From Sphingomonas glacialis (lineage in GTDB: Bacteria > Pseudomonadota > Alphaproteobacteria > Sphingomonadales > Sphingomonadaceae): 64,000 nucleotides of DNA. The position numbers were made by a program, and so were the translations under genes. Numbering within the stretch: position 1 is the stretch's first letter; every line of letters begins with the position of its first letter. Below the pieces are notes generated by a model. That model made no database searches. It was not told the DNA's origin and saw nothing but the letters and a program-made list of their open reading frames with translations. Location of the stretch: contig NZ_RCZC01000001.1 in NCBI RefSeq assembly GCF_006439055.1, positions 682,001-746,000 of the forward strand. Reading direction: 5' to 3'. Shown here piece after piece: positions 45,190-54,031 of this stretch.

Positions 45190-46500
45190 ATGCGGCAGAT
45201 TCCGGCGAGCGAGGCGCGGCGCGCTCTCTGGATACTCACGGTCGTTTATACCCTGAGCTTCCTAGATCGTCAGATCATCAGCATCATGGCCGAACCGATC
45301 AAGCGGGAGTTGCATCTGGCGGACTGGCAGCTGGGCGTGCTGACGGGTCTGGCGTTTGCGATATTCTATACGACGGCAAGTTTGCCCGTCGCACGATATG
45401 CCGACCGGGCCAACCGACCTCGGCTGATCGCGGTCGCGCTGACGATTTGGAGCCTGTTCACGGCGGGTGCGGCATTCACCACCAGCTTTGCGCAGCTCGT
45501 GGCCATGCGCTTTGGCGTAGGGTTGGGGGAAGCAGGCTGCACCCCTCCCAGTCATGCCTTGATCGTCGACTACTTCCCCCGGGAGAAGCGCGCCGGAGCT
45601 ATCGGCTTTTATAATATGGGGATCTCACTTGGTACCTTGCTGGGCCTCGCGGTCGGTGGCTTGGTACTTGACCGGGTCGGCTGGCGGACCGCGTTAGTCG
45701 TTGTCGGGCTGCCCGGCGTGCCGATTGCGGTGCTCGTAGCCTGGCTGCTTCGTGAGCCACGCACCCACAACGCCCGCTCGGCACCACGAACCGCTTCGTT
45801 GTGGACCATATTTAGCCATCTATGGGAAAAGCGGGCGTTTCGCTGGACCTTGCTCGGCAGTTCACTTGGCAGCCTAATGGCGTATTCGCTGGGCGCGTTC
45901 ACCGCGGCATTCTTTCTTCGGGGACACGGTTCCGAGTTGGGTGTGCTGGCCGGTCGACTTGACGCCGCGACAGGTTTTTCGGTCGGAACCATCGGGTTTC
46001 TTGGCCTCTCGCTGGGCATCGCCACTGGGGTATCGGGGGCGGCCGGGACCCTAATCGGCGGACGGACGACCGACCGCTTCGCTCGCCGGGGCGTAAATGC
46101 GTATATGCTTGTGGCGGCGCTGTGCACGGTTCTTGCGATTCCGCTTTTCGTGCTCGTCCTGATAATACCGAGCGCTTGGATGGCACTGTGCGTATTTCTT
46201 TTTGCCAACTTCACGCTGTCGTTCGGTTATCCTGCTCCCTATGCCGGCGTGCAGGCTTTGGTAACTTCGGAGATGCGGGCGACGGCTTCTGCGCTTCTCG
46301 CGTTCGGCATCAATCTGGTCGGTCTAGGCCTCGGGCCGTTGAGCGTCGGAGCCTTGAGCGACGTCCTCTTTCACCGCGGGTTCGATACTACCGAGAGCTT
46401 GCGCCTCGCCCTATTTGGAGCGTGTGCGGTTGGCTTCCTCGGTGCGCTTGCCGCATTTCGCGCTAGCCGGTGTTATGCGCTCGACGCGGTCGCGGACTAA
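45190..46500 (+). CDS. MFS transporter (spinster / ACS-like)
   Basis: 436 aa if started at the ATG at 45190, where the family N-terminus begins; the ribosome-binding site is weak (TCGGG), so a slightly earlier start is possible. Twelve helices are expected. Recognisable are YTLSFLDRQIISIMAEPIKR, motif A region ARYADRANRPRLIAVAL and GVGLGEAGCTPPSHALIVDY with EKRAGAIGFYNMG. This type in sphingomonads usually sits beside TonB receptors and carries organic anions or sugars acids inward. Its divergent neighbour is such a receptor. Confidence 0.88.
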   Translation: MRQIPASEARRALWILTVVYTLSFLDRQIISIMAEPIKRELHLADWQLGVLTGLAFAIFYTTASLPVARYADRANRPRLIAVALTIWSLFTAGAAFTTSFAQLVAMRFGVGLGEAGCTPPSHALIVDYFPREKRAGAIGFYNMGISLGTLLGLAVGGLVLDRVGWRTALVVVGLPGVPIAVLVAWLLREPRTHNARSAPRTASLWTIFSHLWEKRAFRWTLLGSSLGSLMAYSLGAFTAAFFLRGHGSELGVLAGRLDAATGFSVGTIGFLGLSLGIATGVSGAAGTLIGGRTTDRFARRGVNAYMLVAALCTVLAIPLFVLVLIIPSAWMALCVFLFANFTLSFGYPAPYAGVQALVTSEMRATASALLAFGINLVGLGLGPLSVGALSDVLFHRGFDTTESLRLALFGACAVGFLGALAAFRASRCYALDAVAD

Positions 46501-46593
46501 GAGAAGCGGTGCATCGTACGATCCATGACATTGCAAGCAGCCGAATGAGTACGCAATGTGTGCACTTGTCGCAGAGTTTGATAAGTTTGAATA

Positions 46594-49422
46594 ATGGCCG
46601 CTGACATCAAGCTGGAATTCGAACGGTTCCGTCTCCTTCCGACGCAGAGGCAACTGCTCGAAGACGGTGTGGCCGTTCGGATCGGTAGCCGCGCATTCGA
46701 CATACTGAACGTGCTAGCACTGGCCGGTGGGGAACTCGTCACCACACGGGATCTCTTCGACCAGGTTTGGCCGGAATCGACGGTCGACCAGAACACTCTT
46801 CGCGTACATGTCGCCGCACTCCGCGCAGTGCTGGGTCATAACAGCGCAGGTAAGTCGTTCGTAATAAACATCGCGGGACGTGGCTATCAGCTAGGGGCCG
46901 AAGTGAGACGGCTCGATGCACCGGACAGTCGCGTGATGGATGCCAGAAGCCCAATCCGGCCAATCCCGATCCGGGTGAGCCAGATTCTTGGTCGGGACGA
47001 CACCATAAGCCTGCTGGCATCCGAACTTGGCACGCGCCAGTTCATTACGGTAGTCGGGTTTGGAGGAATTGGTAAGACGACAGTCGCACTGGCCGTCGCG
47101 GAGCGCTGCAAGGATCTCTACGACAATATCGCGTTCGTGGATCTTGGACTGCTTCCACCGAGCAGCCACGTTGGGCAAGCGGTCGCGCTCGCTGTCGGCC
47201 TTACGATGGACGTCGACGATACCGTCCCGGTGCTCACCGCGTTATTCGAGCACACCAAAACGCTCATCATCCTCGACAATTGTGAACACCTGATCAGCTC
47301 GGCAGCTCTATTCTCAGAGACCCTGTTCCGAAGCGCACCGAACATCGCTCTGCTTTGCACGAGCAGGGAGCCGCTTCGGGCTTCGGGGGAATGGGTTTAC
47401 CGCCTGAAGCCTCTTCGGGTTCCTCCAGCAGGCAGAGAAAGCGAGACGGCTGAATCCGCGATGAGCCATTCAGCGGTCCAGTTTTTCGTTCACCGTGCGA
47501 AGTCGGCGAACATCGACTTCGCTCTTGGCGAGACTGACATCGAGGCGGTGTGCGAGATCTGCCGAAAGCTGGACGGTATCCCTCTCGCCATCGAGCTCGC
47601 AGCGAGCTGGTCGGACATGTATGGCGTGCGCGCCTTGGCGGCAAACCTGAACGAAATAATCCTGTCCCAAGGACTTGGACGGCGCGGTGCCGCGGATCGC
47701 CACACCAGTCTGCGCGCTACCATGAAGTGGAGCTATGGCCTTCTTGCCTTGCCCGAACAGCGTCTTCTGCGACGCCTCTCCGTTTTTGCCGGCGAGTTCT
47801 CGCTCGAGGCCGCAATGGTCGTGGGCGGTGACGCGGAGGAGAGCGAGGACCGCTTACGGTATGCACTCGCCGAGCTCGTCCAGAAGAATCTGGTGAACAT
47901 GCGCAGTTCAAATGACCAGGCACTATACCATCTTCTTGAGGCCCCTCGGGCCTTCGCGCGCGAAACGCTGAGCGCCGCGGGTGAGCTGGATACGGTGCGC
48001 CGTCAGCATCTGCTATGGGTTTTGGACCAGCTGAACCAAGCCAAAGCGGCGTATCGCCCGGCTGCTCGAAGGCAATGGCTTCGCGACCACGTCACACTTC
48101 TGGACGAGACACGGGGTGCGGCTTTCTGGTCGCTGACCGAAGGGTGCGCACCGGACCTCGCAATCGAGCTAGGCTTCCGAGCCGTCGTCCTGTGGTTTCA
48201 TTTCTCTCGAAATTTCGAAGCAAGGGAGTTCCTCGAGGCGGTGCAGGCCCGTTCAGCGACTGCGCCTGGTCGGAGCGACCTTGAGGATATGCGACTTCGG
48301 ACGGCGCTGGGCGTGTCGCTGATGTTCACGCGGGCACCGAACGCGGAGGTTGTTTCCAATTGGCAAGTCGTGCTGCGTCTTGCCGATGCGAATGGCGATA
48401 GTCGCGTCCAGATGATGGCTCAATGCGGCCTGTGGCTGATGGCCTCCTTCAGAACCGACTTCGGCGCTGCCGGGCTCCACGCCCGAGCCTTCGCCGCTTT
48501 AGCACAAGCAGAAGGTAGCAGGGACGACATCGCCACAGCGGCCAGGTTGGAGGCAGGGATCCAGTTTTCTCTGGGCGAGCTGGATCGGGCCCGCGAAGCT
48601 TGCAATCAGGCTCTGACGGCCTCAGCTGAACCCGACGCCGGTAGCGGGGCGGTCTTTTTCCACTTTGACCTGCGCTCGCAGATCTTAGGGCGCCTGTCGA
48701 AGATCGATTGGCTGCAAGGGCGCTTCGATGATGCCCTTGCCAACGCTCAACTAGGGATCGATGCGGCACAACAGTCGGGGCATGACCTGTCGGTCGGATT
48801 TGCCATTCTTGATGGTCTGGCGCAACTGGCCATCTGGCTCGGCGATGCGCCGTTGACGCAAAAGGCGCTCGATCGTTTCATCACCATGCCTGAAGGTCGC
48901 GGGCTCCGCGCGAGCGAGGCCGTCGACGTGATGGGTGCAGCGGCGTTGGCTCAGCAGGGAGAAATCACCCAGGCGGCAGACATCGTCGCCCGGGTTTTCT
49001 CTCAGCCATCAGGTCTTGTGATCCTGGGACGGTTCCCGTCCCTTACAGGGCGCTTCGCAGACATTCTTGGCGAGGCAGGGCAATTCGATGAGGCTGTCAA
49101 ACTTGTTGGCGCAGCGACACGGTGGGAGGATACCGAACGGGGCGACGTGATGTCTCCGGAGTTGATGCGAGCGCGCGGCCGCCTGCTCGTGGTGAGCGGC
49201 GACACTGCGGGTGCTGCCGCTTGTTATCGTGATGCGAGTCGGCTGGCGGAACGCCACGGGTCTGTCGCGTGGCAGCTGCGCATCGCGATAGACCATCTGA
49301 CACTCGTTCGCGGGACCGCTGAAGAGACGCTGGCACGACGGGATCTTGAGAGTGTCGTGTCGCGTCTTGGCCCTGGGGATTCGTCTGACCTGAGGCGTGC
49401 CGCTCAGCTGCTTGCGGCGTAG
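46594..49422 (+). CDS. Winged-helix / STAND ATPase / TPR-like regulator, second copy
   Basis: 942 aa from an ATG at 46594, paralogous to the gene at 20555. Residues 5-105 form an OmpR-type winged helix (FERFRLLPTQRQLLEDG, QNTLRVHVAALRAVL, VINIAGRGYQLG). Walker A is GFGGIGKT at 155-162, Walker B TLIILDNCEHLI, then CTSREPLRASGEWVYRL and LDGIPLAIELAASW. A long helical TPR-like region follows. It probably senses a metabolite or partner protein through the helical part and controls the adjoining MFS/TonB genes (inference from position). Both copies share this build end to end. Confidence 0.9.
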   Translation: MAADIKLEFERFRLLPTQRQLLEDGVAVRIGSRAFDILNVLALAGGELVTTRDLFDQVWPESTVDQNTLRVHVAALRAVLGHNSAGKSFVINIAGRGYQLGAEVRRLDAPDSRVMDARSPIRPIPIRVSQILGRDDTISLLASELGTRQFITVVGFGGIGKTTVALAVAERCKDLYDNIAFVDLGLLPPSSHVGQAVALAVGLTMDVDDTVPVLTALFEHTKTLIILDNCEHLISSAALFSETLFRSAPNIALLCTSREPLRASGEWVYRLKPLRVPPAGRESETAESAMSHSAVQFFVHRAKSANIDFALGETDIEAVCEICRKLDGIPLAIELAASWSDMYGVRALAANLNEIILSQGLGRRGAADRHTSLRATMKWSYGLLALPEQRLLRRLSVFAGEFSLEAAMVVGGDAEESEDRLRYALAELVQKNLVNMRSSNDQALYHLLEAPRAFARETLSAAGELDTVRRQHLLWVLDQLNQAKAAYRPAARRQWLRDHVTLLDETRGAAFWSLTEGCAPDLAIELGFRAVVLWFHFSRNFEAREFLEAVQARSATAPGRSDLEDMRLRTALGVSLMFTRAPNAEVVSNWQVVLRLADANGDSRVQMMAQCGLWLMASFRTDFGAAGLHARAFAALAQAEGSRDDIATAARLEAGIQFSLGELDRAREACNQALTASAEPDAGSGAVFFHFDLRSQILGRLSKIDWLQGRFDDALANAQLGIDAAQQSGHDLSVGFAILDGLAQLAIWLGDAPLTQKALDRFITMPEGRGLRASEAVDVMGAAALAQQGEITQAADIVARVFSQPSGLVILGRFPSLTGRFADILGEAGQFDEAVKLVGAATRWEDTERGDVMSPELMRARGRLLVVSGDTAGAAACYRDASRLAERHGSVAWQLRIAIDHLTLVRGTAEETLARRDLESVVSRLGPGDSSDLRRAAQLLAA

Positions 49423-49495
49423 ATCGCGCGAAACCTGCGAGAAAGACGCTGCTCGCGCGGGCGATGAGGATTCCGGACCGACGATCCGGGTAGCG

Positions 49496-49627
49496 TCAGG
49501 AACGGATCCAAAGTCGGATGCCTTCCGCCGCGATCCCGAGGCACAGGACGCTCATCGTCCATATCGCGATCAGCCACAAAAGTCGTCGCCACAGCGACGC
49601 GCTGGCAGGTTTATCAATGGAAGCCAT
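49496..49627 (-). CDS. DUF2474 small subunit of cytochrome bd oxidase (CydX-like)
   Basis: A 43-aa single-helix protein from the ATG at 49627, overlapping the cydB 3' end by 14 nt. The pattern WRRLLWLIAIWTMSVLCLG then IRLWIRS is the DUF2474 signature of tiny proteins after CioB-type genes. It probably stabilises the oxidase in the inner membrane, as CydX does in enterobacteria. Confidence 0.8.
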   Translation of the reverse strand: MASIDKPASASLWRRLLWLIAIWTMSVLCLGIAAEGIRLWIRS

Positions 49628-50615
49628 GGGTTCCAACCTTTCCTCGGAAGACCCAATACGCCCAGAACGTGTAGGCCAGGATGAGAGGCACGATGACGGC
49701 TGTGCCAACGAGCATGAACATTTGGCTGCTTGCAGGCGAAGCCGCCTCCCAAATCGTCACGTGCGGTGGGACGGCGTACGGGAACGTGCTGATGCACAGG
49801 CCTACGAAGCCGAGCATAAAAAGCCCGAGCGTTATCAGGAACGGCAGACGCTCCGCACCCCGCTTCAAGCTTACGAAAAATATGATCGCGGCAATCACGA
49901 CGAGCAGCGGGACTTGGGCGGTGAGGAGCACGCCTGGCATCGCGAACCAGCGGCGCCAATACGCGTAATGGAGATAGGGGGTCGCGGCGCTCACTACCGC
50001 CATCGCAATCAGGGTCGCGCCCCCGAGCCAACCGGCAAGACGCCGCGCGTGATCCTGCTCAAGCCCGTCGGTCTTCCATAGGAGCCATGTCGCGCCCAGC
50101 AGGCAATAGCCAACGACGAGCGCGACGCCTGTCAGCAGACTGAAGGGACTGAGCCAGTCCAGCCAACGACCAGCATAGGCGTTATCGACGACGTTGATGC
50201 CCTGCAGCACAGCGCCAAGGATCATGCCTTGCGATAGAGCCGCAATCGTGGATCCAGTGCTGAATGCGATGTCCCACATCGCGCGGTGCCGTGGCTCGCG
50301 CCAACGGAACTCGAATGCAACGCCACGTAGGATTAGACCCAACAGCATTGCAATTATCAGCGGATATGTTGCGGGGAGGATGATCGAGTATGCGACCGGA
50401 AAGGCAGCGAGCAGGCCCCCTCCGCCCAGGACGAGCCAGGTCTCGTTTCCGTCCCAGACCGGCGCGAGCGAGTTCATTGCGCGATCGCGTTCCGGGCCGA
50501 CGGCAAGAAGCGGAAATAGGATGCCCACGCCAAGATCGAAACCGTCCAGGCAGACATAGGCGCAGACCGCAAAGCCGAGAATGCCGGCCCATATGATCGT
50601 GAGGTCGAGTGTCAT
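49614..50615 (-). CDS. cydB: Cytochrome bd-type quinol oxidase subunit II
   Basis: 333 aa, GGGAGC before the ATG at 50615, which overlaps the cydA stop by 4 nt (ATGA). About eight membrane helices, with the CydB signatures FDLGVGILFPLL, WDGNETWLVLGGGGLLAAFP, and RWREPRHRAMWD. It pairs with CydA in the inner membrane. The short-Q-loop CydA partner and the DUF2474 neighbour place the operon in the CIO (cyanide-insensitive, cioAB) subclass. Confidence 0.95.
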   Translation of the reverse strand: MTLDLTIIWAGILGFAVCAYVCLDGFDLGVGILFPLLAVGPERDRAMNSLAPVWDGNETWLVLGGGGLLAAFPVAYSIILPATYPLIIAMLLGLILRGVAFEFRWREPRHRAMWDIAFSTGSTIAALSQGMILGAVLQGINVVDNAYAGRWLDWLSPFSLLTGVALVVGYCLLGATWLLWKTDGLEQDHARRLAGWLGGATLIAMAVVSAATPYLHYAYWRRWFAMPGVLLTAQVPLLVVIAAIIFFVSLKRGAERLPFLITLGLFMLGFVGLCISTFPYAVPPHVTIWEAASPASSQMFMLVGTAVIVPLILAYTFWAYWVFRGKVGTHGFH

Positions 50616-52039
50616 TGTAAAGCTCCCGGCAGTGAGTGGTCGGCATCCAGTGCCGGAGCGGGCGTCACGCCAGCGGCGTGTTGGGGAATGGAAGGTGGTC
50701 CCTGCTCGCCGGGCATCGGTCGCGCGGCCATCAGACGCAGAACGTAGAAGATGCCGGCCCCGAATACCGCGAAATAGACAATGACGAAGGCGACGAGCGA
50801 AGCCGCCACCGCCGGTGCTGCGAGCGGCGAGTGCGAATGCGCCGTGAGGAGGTAGCCGAAGACGGTGTACGGCTGTCTGCCGACCTCGGTCGTGACCCAG
50901 CCGGCGATGACCGCGACGAAACCCGCCGGACCCATCAGCATCGCGCCCCAGTGGATCAACCGCGCTTCATATAGCCGGCCTCGCCATCGTGCGAATAAGC
51001 TTGCTAGCCCAAGACCCAGCATTGCGAACCCTAAGCCGACCATTATGCGGAACGACCAGAACACAATCGGCACCGGTGCCCACTGGCTTCGCGGGAAGTC
51101 CTTCAGGCCCGGCAGCGAGGCGTTCGGGTCGTGTCGAAGGATCAGCGACCCGATGCGCGGGATCTCGAGCTTATAGCGGACCCGCGCTTCGGCGTTGCTC
51201 GGCAACCCGAACAACACGAGCGGCGCGCCGTGAGGGCTGGGATCGTAGTCCCCCTCCATCGCGAGCACCTTGGCGGGCTGATACTTGAGCGTGTTCAGTC
51301 CGTGGGCATCGCCTGCGAGGATCTGCAAGGGCGTCAGGAGCGCCATCATCCACATCGCCATAGAGAACATGCGACGCACGCCAGCGTCACCCGGCGTGCG
51401 CAGGAGATGGTACCCGCCGACCCCACCCACGACGAGCGCCGTGGTCAGATAGGCAGCGATCACAGTATGGACGAGGCGATACGGGAAGCTCGGGTTGAAG
51501 ATGATCGTCAGCCACGATCCCGCCGGCACGAACTGGCCGTGCGCGTTGATCAGGAAGCCGACGGGGGTCTGCATCCAGCTGTTAACGCTGATGATCCAGG
51601 TCGTCGAGATAAGCGTCCCCAGCGCCACCATGCAAGTCGCGAGGAAATGCAGCTCCTTGCCGACCTTGCCCTCGCCGAACAGCATAACACCCAAAAAGCC
51701 GGCCTCGAGGAAGAAGGCTGTAAGGACTTCGTAGGCCATCAGCGGCCCGACAATAGGGCCGGCCTTGGCGGAGAAGACCGACCAGTTGGTGCCGATCTGG
51801 TAGGACAGCACAATGCCCGAGACGACGCCCATGCCAAAGGCGACCGCGAAAATCTTCAGCCAGTAGCGGTACAGGATTTTGTATGTTGCATCGCCGGTCC
51901 GAAGCCACTGAGCCTCCAGGACCATGAGGAAGCTCGCCAATCCGATCGAGAAGGACGGAAAGATGAAGTGAAACGAGACGGTGAAGGCGAACTGTGCTCG
52001 CGCCAGCGTCACGGCGTCTATGTGTTCGAGCATCCCCAT
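50612..52039 (-). CDS. cydA: Cytochrome bd-type quinol oxidase subunit I (CioA subclass)
   Basis: 475 aa from the ATG at 52039 (GGAGGCGAC upstream). His 24 in FTVSFHFIFPSFSIG corresponds to the first heme ligand; another His lies in FPYRLVHTVIAAYL and the Met heme ligand in FRIMVGLGFAM. The conserved quinol-site stretch GWVTTEVGRQPYTVFG is present, but the protein is about 45 residues shorter than E. coli CydA, as in the short Q-loop CioA group. It reduces oxygen to water with quinol under low oxygen, sulfide, cyanide or nitrosative stress. First gene of the operon cydA-cydB-DUF2474. Confidence 0.95.
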   Translation of the reverse strand: MGMLEHIDAVTLARAQFAFTVSFHFIFPSFSIGLASFLMVLEAQWLRTGDATYKILYRYWLKIFAVAFGMGVVSGIVLSYQIGTNWSVFSAKAGPIVGPLMAYEVLTAFFLEAGFLGVMLFGEGKVGKELHFLATCMVALGTLISTTWIISVNSWMQTPVGFLINAHGQFVPAGSWLTIIFNPSFPYRLVHTVIAAYLTTALVVGGVGGYHLLRTPGDAGVRRMFSMAMWMMALLTPLQILAGDAHGLNTLKYQPAKVLAMEGDYDPSPHGAPLVLFGLPSNAEARVRYKLEIPRIGSLILRHDPNASLPGLKDFPRSQWAPVPIVFWSFRIMVGLGFAMLGLGLASLFARWRGRLYEARLIHWGAMLMGPAGFVAVIAGWVTTEVGRQPYTVFGYLLTAHSHSPLAAPAVAASLVAFVIVYFAVFGAGIFYVLRLMAARPMPGEQGPPSIPQHAAGVTPAPALDADHSLPGALQ

Positions 52040-52308
52040 GTCGCCTCCGGGAAAGCCGGCGGCGGACGGCCGGAGTGGCGCGCCGCCATGTTCCACACCT
52101 GTGGGTTCGGCTTTCAAGCACATGGGTAGCGGGAACGGTGCGGCAGGTTCCATCGTCCGCATGGGTCGCAGAACCACACTACAGTATGATCGATCTGCCG
52201 AGGCTGGTCAGTTAGGTTTGCGTGCAAATCGGGGTATCCGCGCGATGCTAAGCCGATCGAACGGGCTTGCGATCGGCGTCGCCGCAGCCCGGATCTCGGA
52301 GCCTGCCC

Positions 52309-53760
52309 ATGAACACGATTTTCCTACCTGCAACGATCCTCGCGCTGACGCTGGTCTCCGTATTGATCGTAAGGTCCCGGCCGCTCGTCCTCAAACTGTC
52401 GTGCGAGTTGCTTCTTCTGATCGTGATCTTGGCGTGCCTCGTCGCCCGCGGCACCTCTCCACTGCCTTCTGGGACGGAACTCGCGCGGCATGCGGATGCC
52501 GCATGGCTAAGAGCCTTGGCAGTCGTCTGGTGGCTGATCGGCGCCCGGGTCGTGGCCGCGGTTGTGGCAATCGTGCTCGGCCACGACGCCCGATCCCGAC
52601 CTGCGCGCCTGTTCTCGGACCTTCTTGCAGGAGCGATCTACCTCGCGACCGTGTTGATCATCCTGAATTCGGTACTCGATCTTCCGGTCAACGGCCTGCT
52701 AGCGACATCGGGTGTCATTGCCATCGTTCTTGGCTTGGCTCTGCAGAACACGCTGGCGGACGTTTTCTCCGGGATTGCAGTCGGCGTCGACCGGCCCTTC
52801 CGTGTGGGTGACCGGGTAACGATCAAAGATCACGCTGAGGGTATGATCGTCGAGGCCACCTGGCGTTCGGTCCGTATACAGACCGAGCAGGACGACATCG
52901 CTACGATACCTAACAGCGTCGTCGCTCGCGGACAGATCATCAATCACAGTTTCCCGACCGAGCGACGGGCCGCATCGATCGAGGTGCCGACACGGTCTTC
53001 CGCGCGCTCCGAATTGCTGCTCGAGCTTGTTCGGCAGGCCACCCTCCTTTCACCGAGCGTCCTCGAGCAGCCCGCGCCATCTGTCTCCCTGAAAAGGGTC
53101 GGTCTCAGCACAACGACGCTTGGCGTGCACTACTACGCGGCGACCACATCAGAGATGGGGAAGGCCAAGGGCCAATTGCTCCGCCAAGTGCGGCGTCTGT
53201 TTCGCCACGCGGGCATTGAGAATGGCAGCCCACCACCCCTAAGCGAGGTTCTGAGGCAAACAACACTGTTTGACTCACTTCCGTCAGAACAGATCGAGGC
53301 CTTATCACGCTGTTTGGCTAACCGTGCCTTGGCTCCCGGCGACGTTCTATTCGACCAAGGATCCGCTGGGGCTTCTCTCTACATCGTCAGATCTGGTGTT
53401 CTAAACGTCGAGCGCCGCCACGAAGCTGGTGCGATCGAAAGGCTGGGACGGGTCGGACCAGGCGAATATTTGGGCGCCATCAGCATGATGACGGGTGAAC
53501 CCCATCCTGTGACAGTCACTGCCGAGACCTTCGGAAGCGTGCTTGAGATCCCTCGGGGTTCGCTTGAGACACTGCTAAAAAAGAACGAGGTGCTCAGCGC
53601 TGCGCTGGAGCAGGCAATAAGGCAGGGCATGATCATACTCGATGGGGCTGACGCCGCTCGGACGTGCGACCCAATCGACAGAAGTGGCACAGTGCTAGCC
53701 CGTATACGCGACTATTTGCTGTCATCATCGGGCAGGCATGGTGTTCCTAATGCTAGGTGA
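52309..53760 (+). CDS. MscS-type mechanosensitive channel fused to a cyclic-nucleotide-binding domain
   Basis: 483 aa from the ATG at 52309 (GGAGCC upstream). Four hydrophobic segments at about 5-25, 30-48, 70-95 and 110-140 precede the MscS pore and beta domain (SGVIAIVLGLALQNTLADVF, SGIAVGVDRPFRVGDRVTI). At about 330-450 lies a cNMP-binding domain (TLFDSLPSEQIEALSRCLAN, GDVLFDQGSAGASLYIVRSG, GEYLGAISMMTGEPHPVTVTA). This is the layout of bCNG channels: cyclic nucleotides gate or modulate an MscS-like pore. The last codons lie at the junction with different DNA (near 53760), so the native C-terminus may be altered. Confidence 0.92.
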   Translation: MNTIFLPATILALTLVSVLIVRSRPLVLKLSCELLLLIVILACLVARGTSPLPSGTELARHADAAWLRALAVVWWLIGARVVAAVVAIVLGHDARSRPARLFSDLLAGAIYLATVLIILNSVLDLPVNGLLATSGVIAIVLGLALQNTLADVFSGIAVGVDRPFRVGDRVTIKDHAEGMIVEATWRSVRIQTEQDDIATIPNSVVARGQIINHSFPTERRAASIEVPTRSSARSELLLELVRQATLLSPSVLEQPAPSVSLKRVGLSTTTLGVHYYAATTSEMGKAKGQLLRQVRRLFRHAGIENGSPPPLSEVLRQTTLFDSLPSEQIEALSRCLANRALAPGDVLFDQGSAGASLYIVRSGVLNVERRHEAGAIERLGRVGPGEYLGAISMMTGEPHPVTVTAETFGSVLEIPRGSLETLLKKNEVLSAALEQAIRQGMIILDGADAARTCDPIDRSGTVLARIRDYLLSSSGRHGVPNAR

Positions 53761-54011
53761 GGCAGCGGCAGCGGCGGCAAGTCCTCGAGTCCGGCACGGA
53801 GCTCGGCCGAGCGGATGCCGCGATACGCCTCGGTCAGCACGGCCCGGTACAGCCCCTCCTTGCCGCCGAAAATGTAGTAGATTTTCCGCTTCGACGTCGC
53901 GGTCGCCGCGGCGATCTCGTCCATCCGCGCGGCGGCGAACCCCTTGTCGGAGAAATGCGCGGTCGCGACCGCAATGACACGCGCCTGATCCGCCGACCTT
54001 TTCGAAACCAT
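53712..54011 (-). pseudogene. Truncated TetR-family regulator (DNA-binding part only)
   Basis: 99 codons from the ATG at 54011. The N-terminal TetR helix-turn-helix is complete (ATAHFSDKGFAAARMDEIAA, KRKIYYIFGGKEGLYRAVL), but the ligand-binding domain is missing. After GLEDLPPL the frame runs into unrelated sequence (PHLALGTPCLPDDDSK) that is antisense to the end of the channel gene. A normal family member has about 200 residues. The break near 53765 marks a recombination junction. It is divergent from the NADH dehydrogenase gene with only 20 nt between the start codons. Confidence 0.75.
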
Positions 54012-54031
54012 TGCCAGAGAGGTCCCGCACC

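Noticed and set aside
51131..52129. 332-codon plus-strand frame opposite cydA
   Set aside because: Charged, His/Arg/Glu-rich shadow translation of a membrane-protein gene; cydA is unambiguous.
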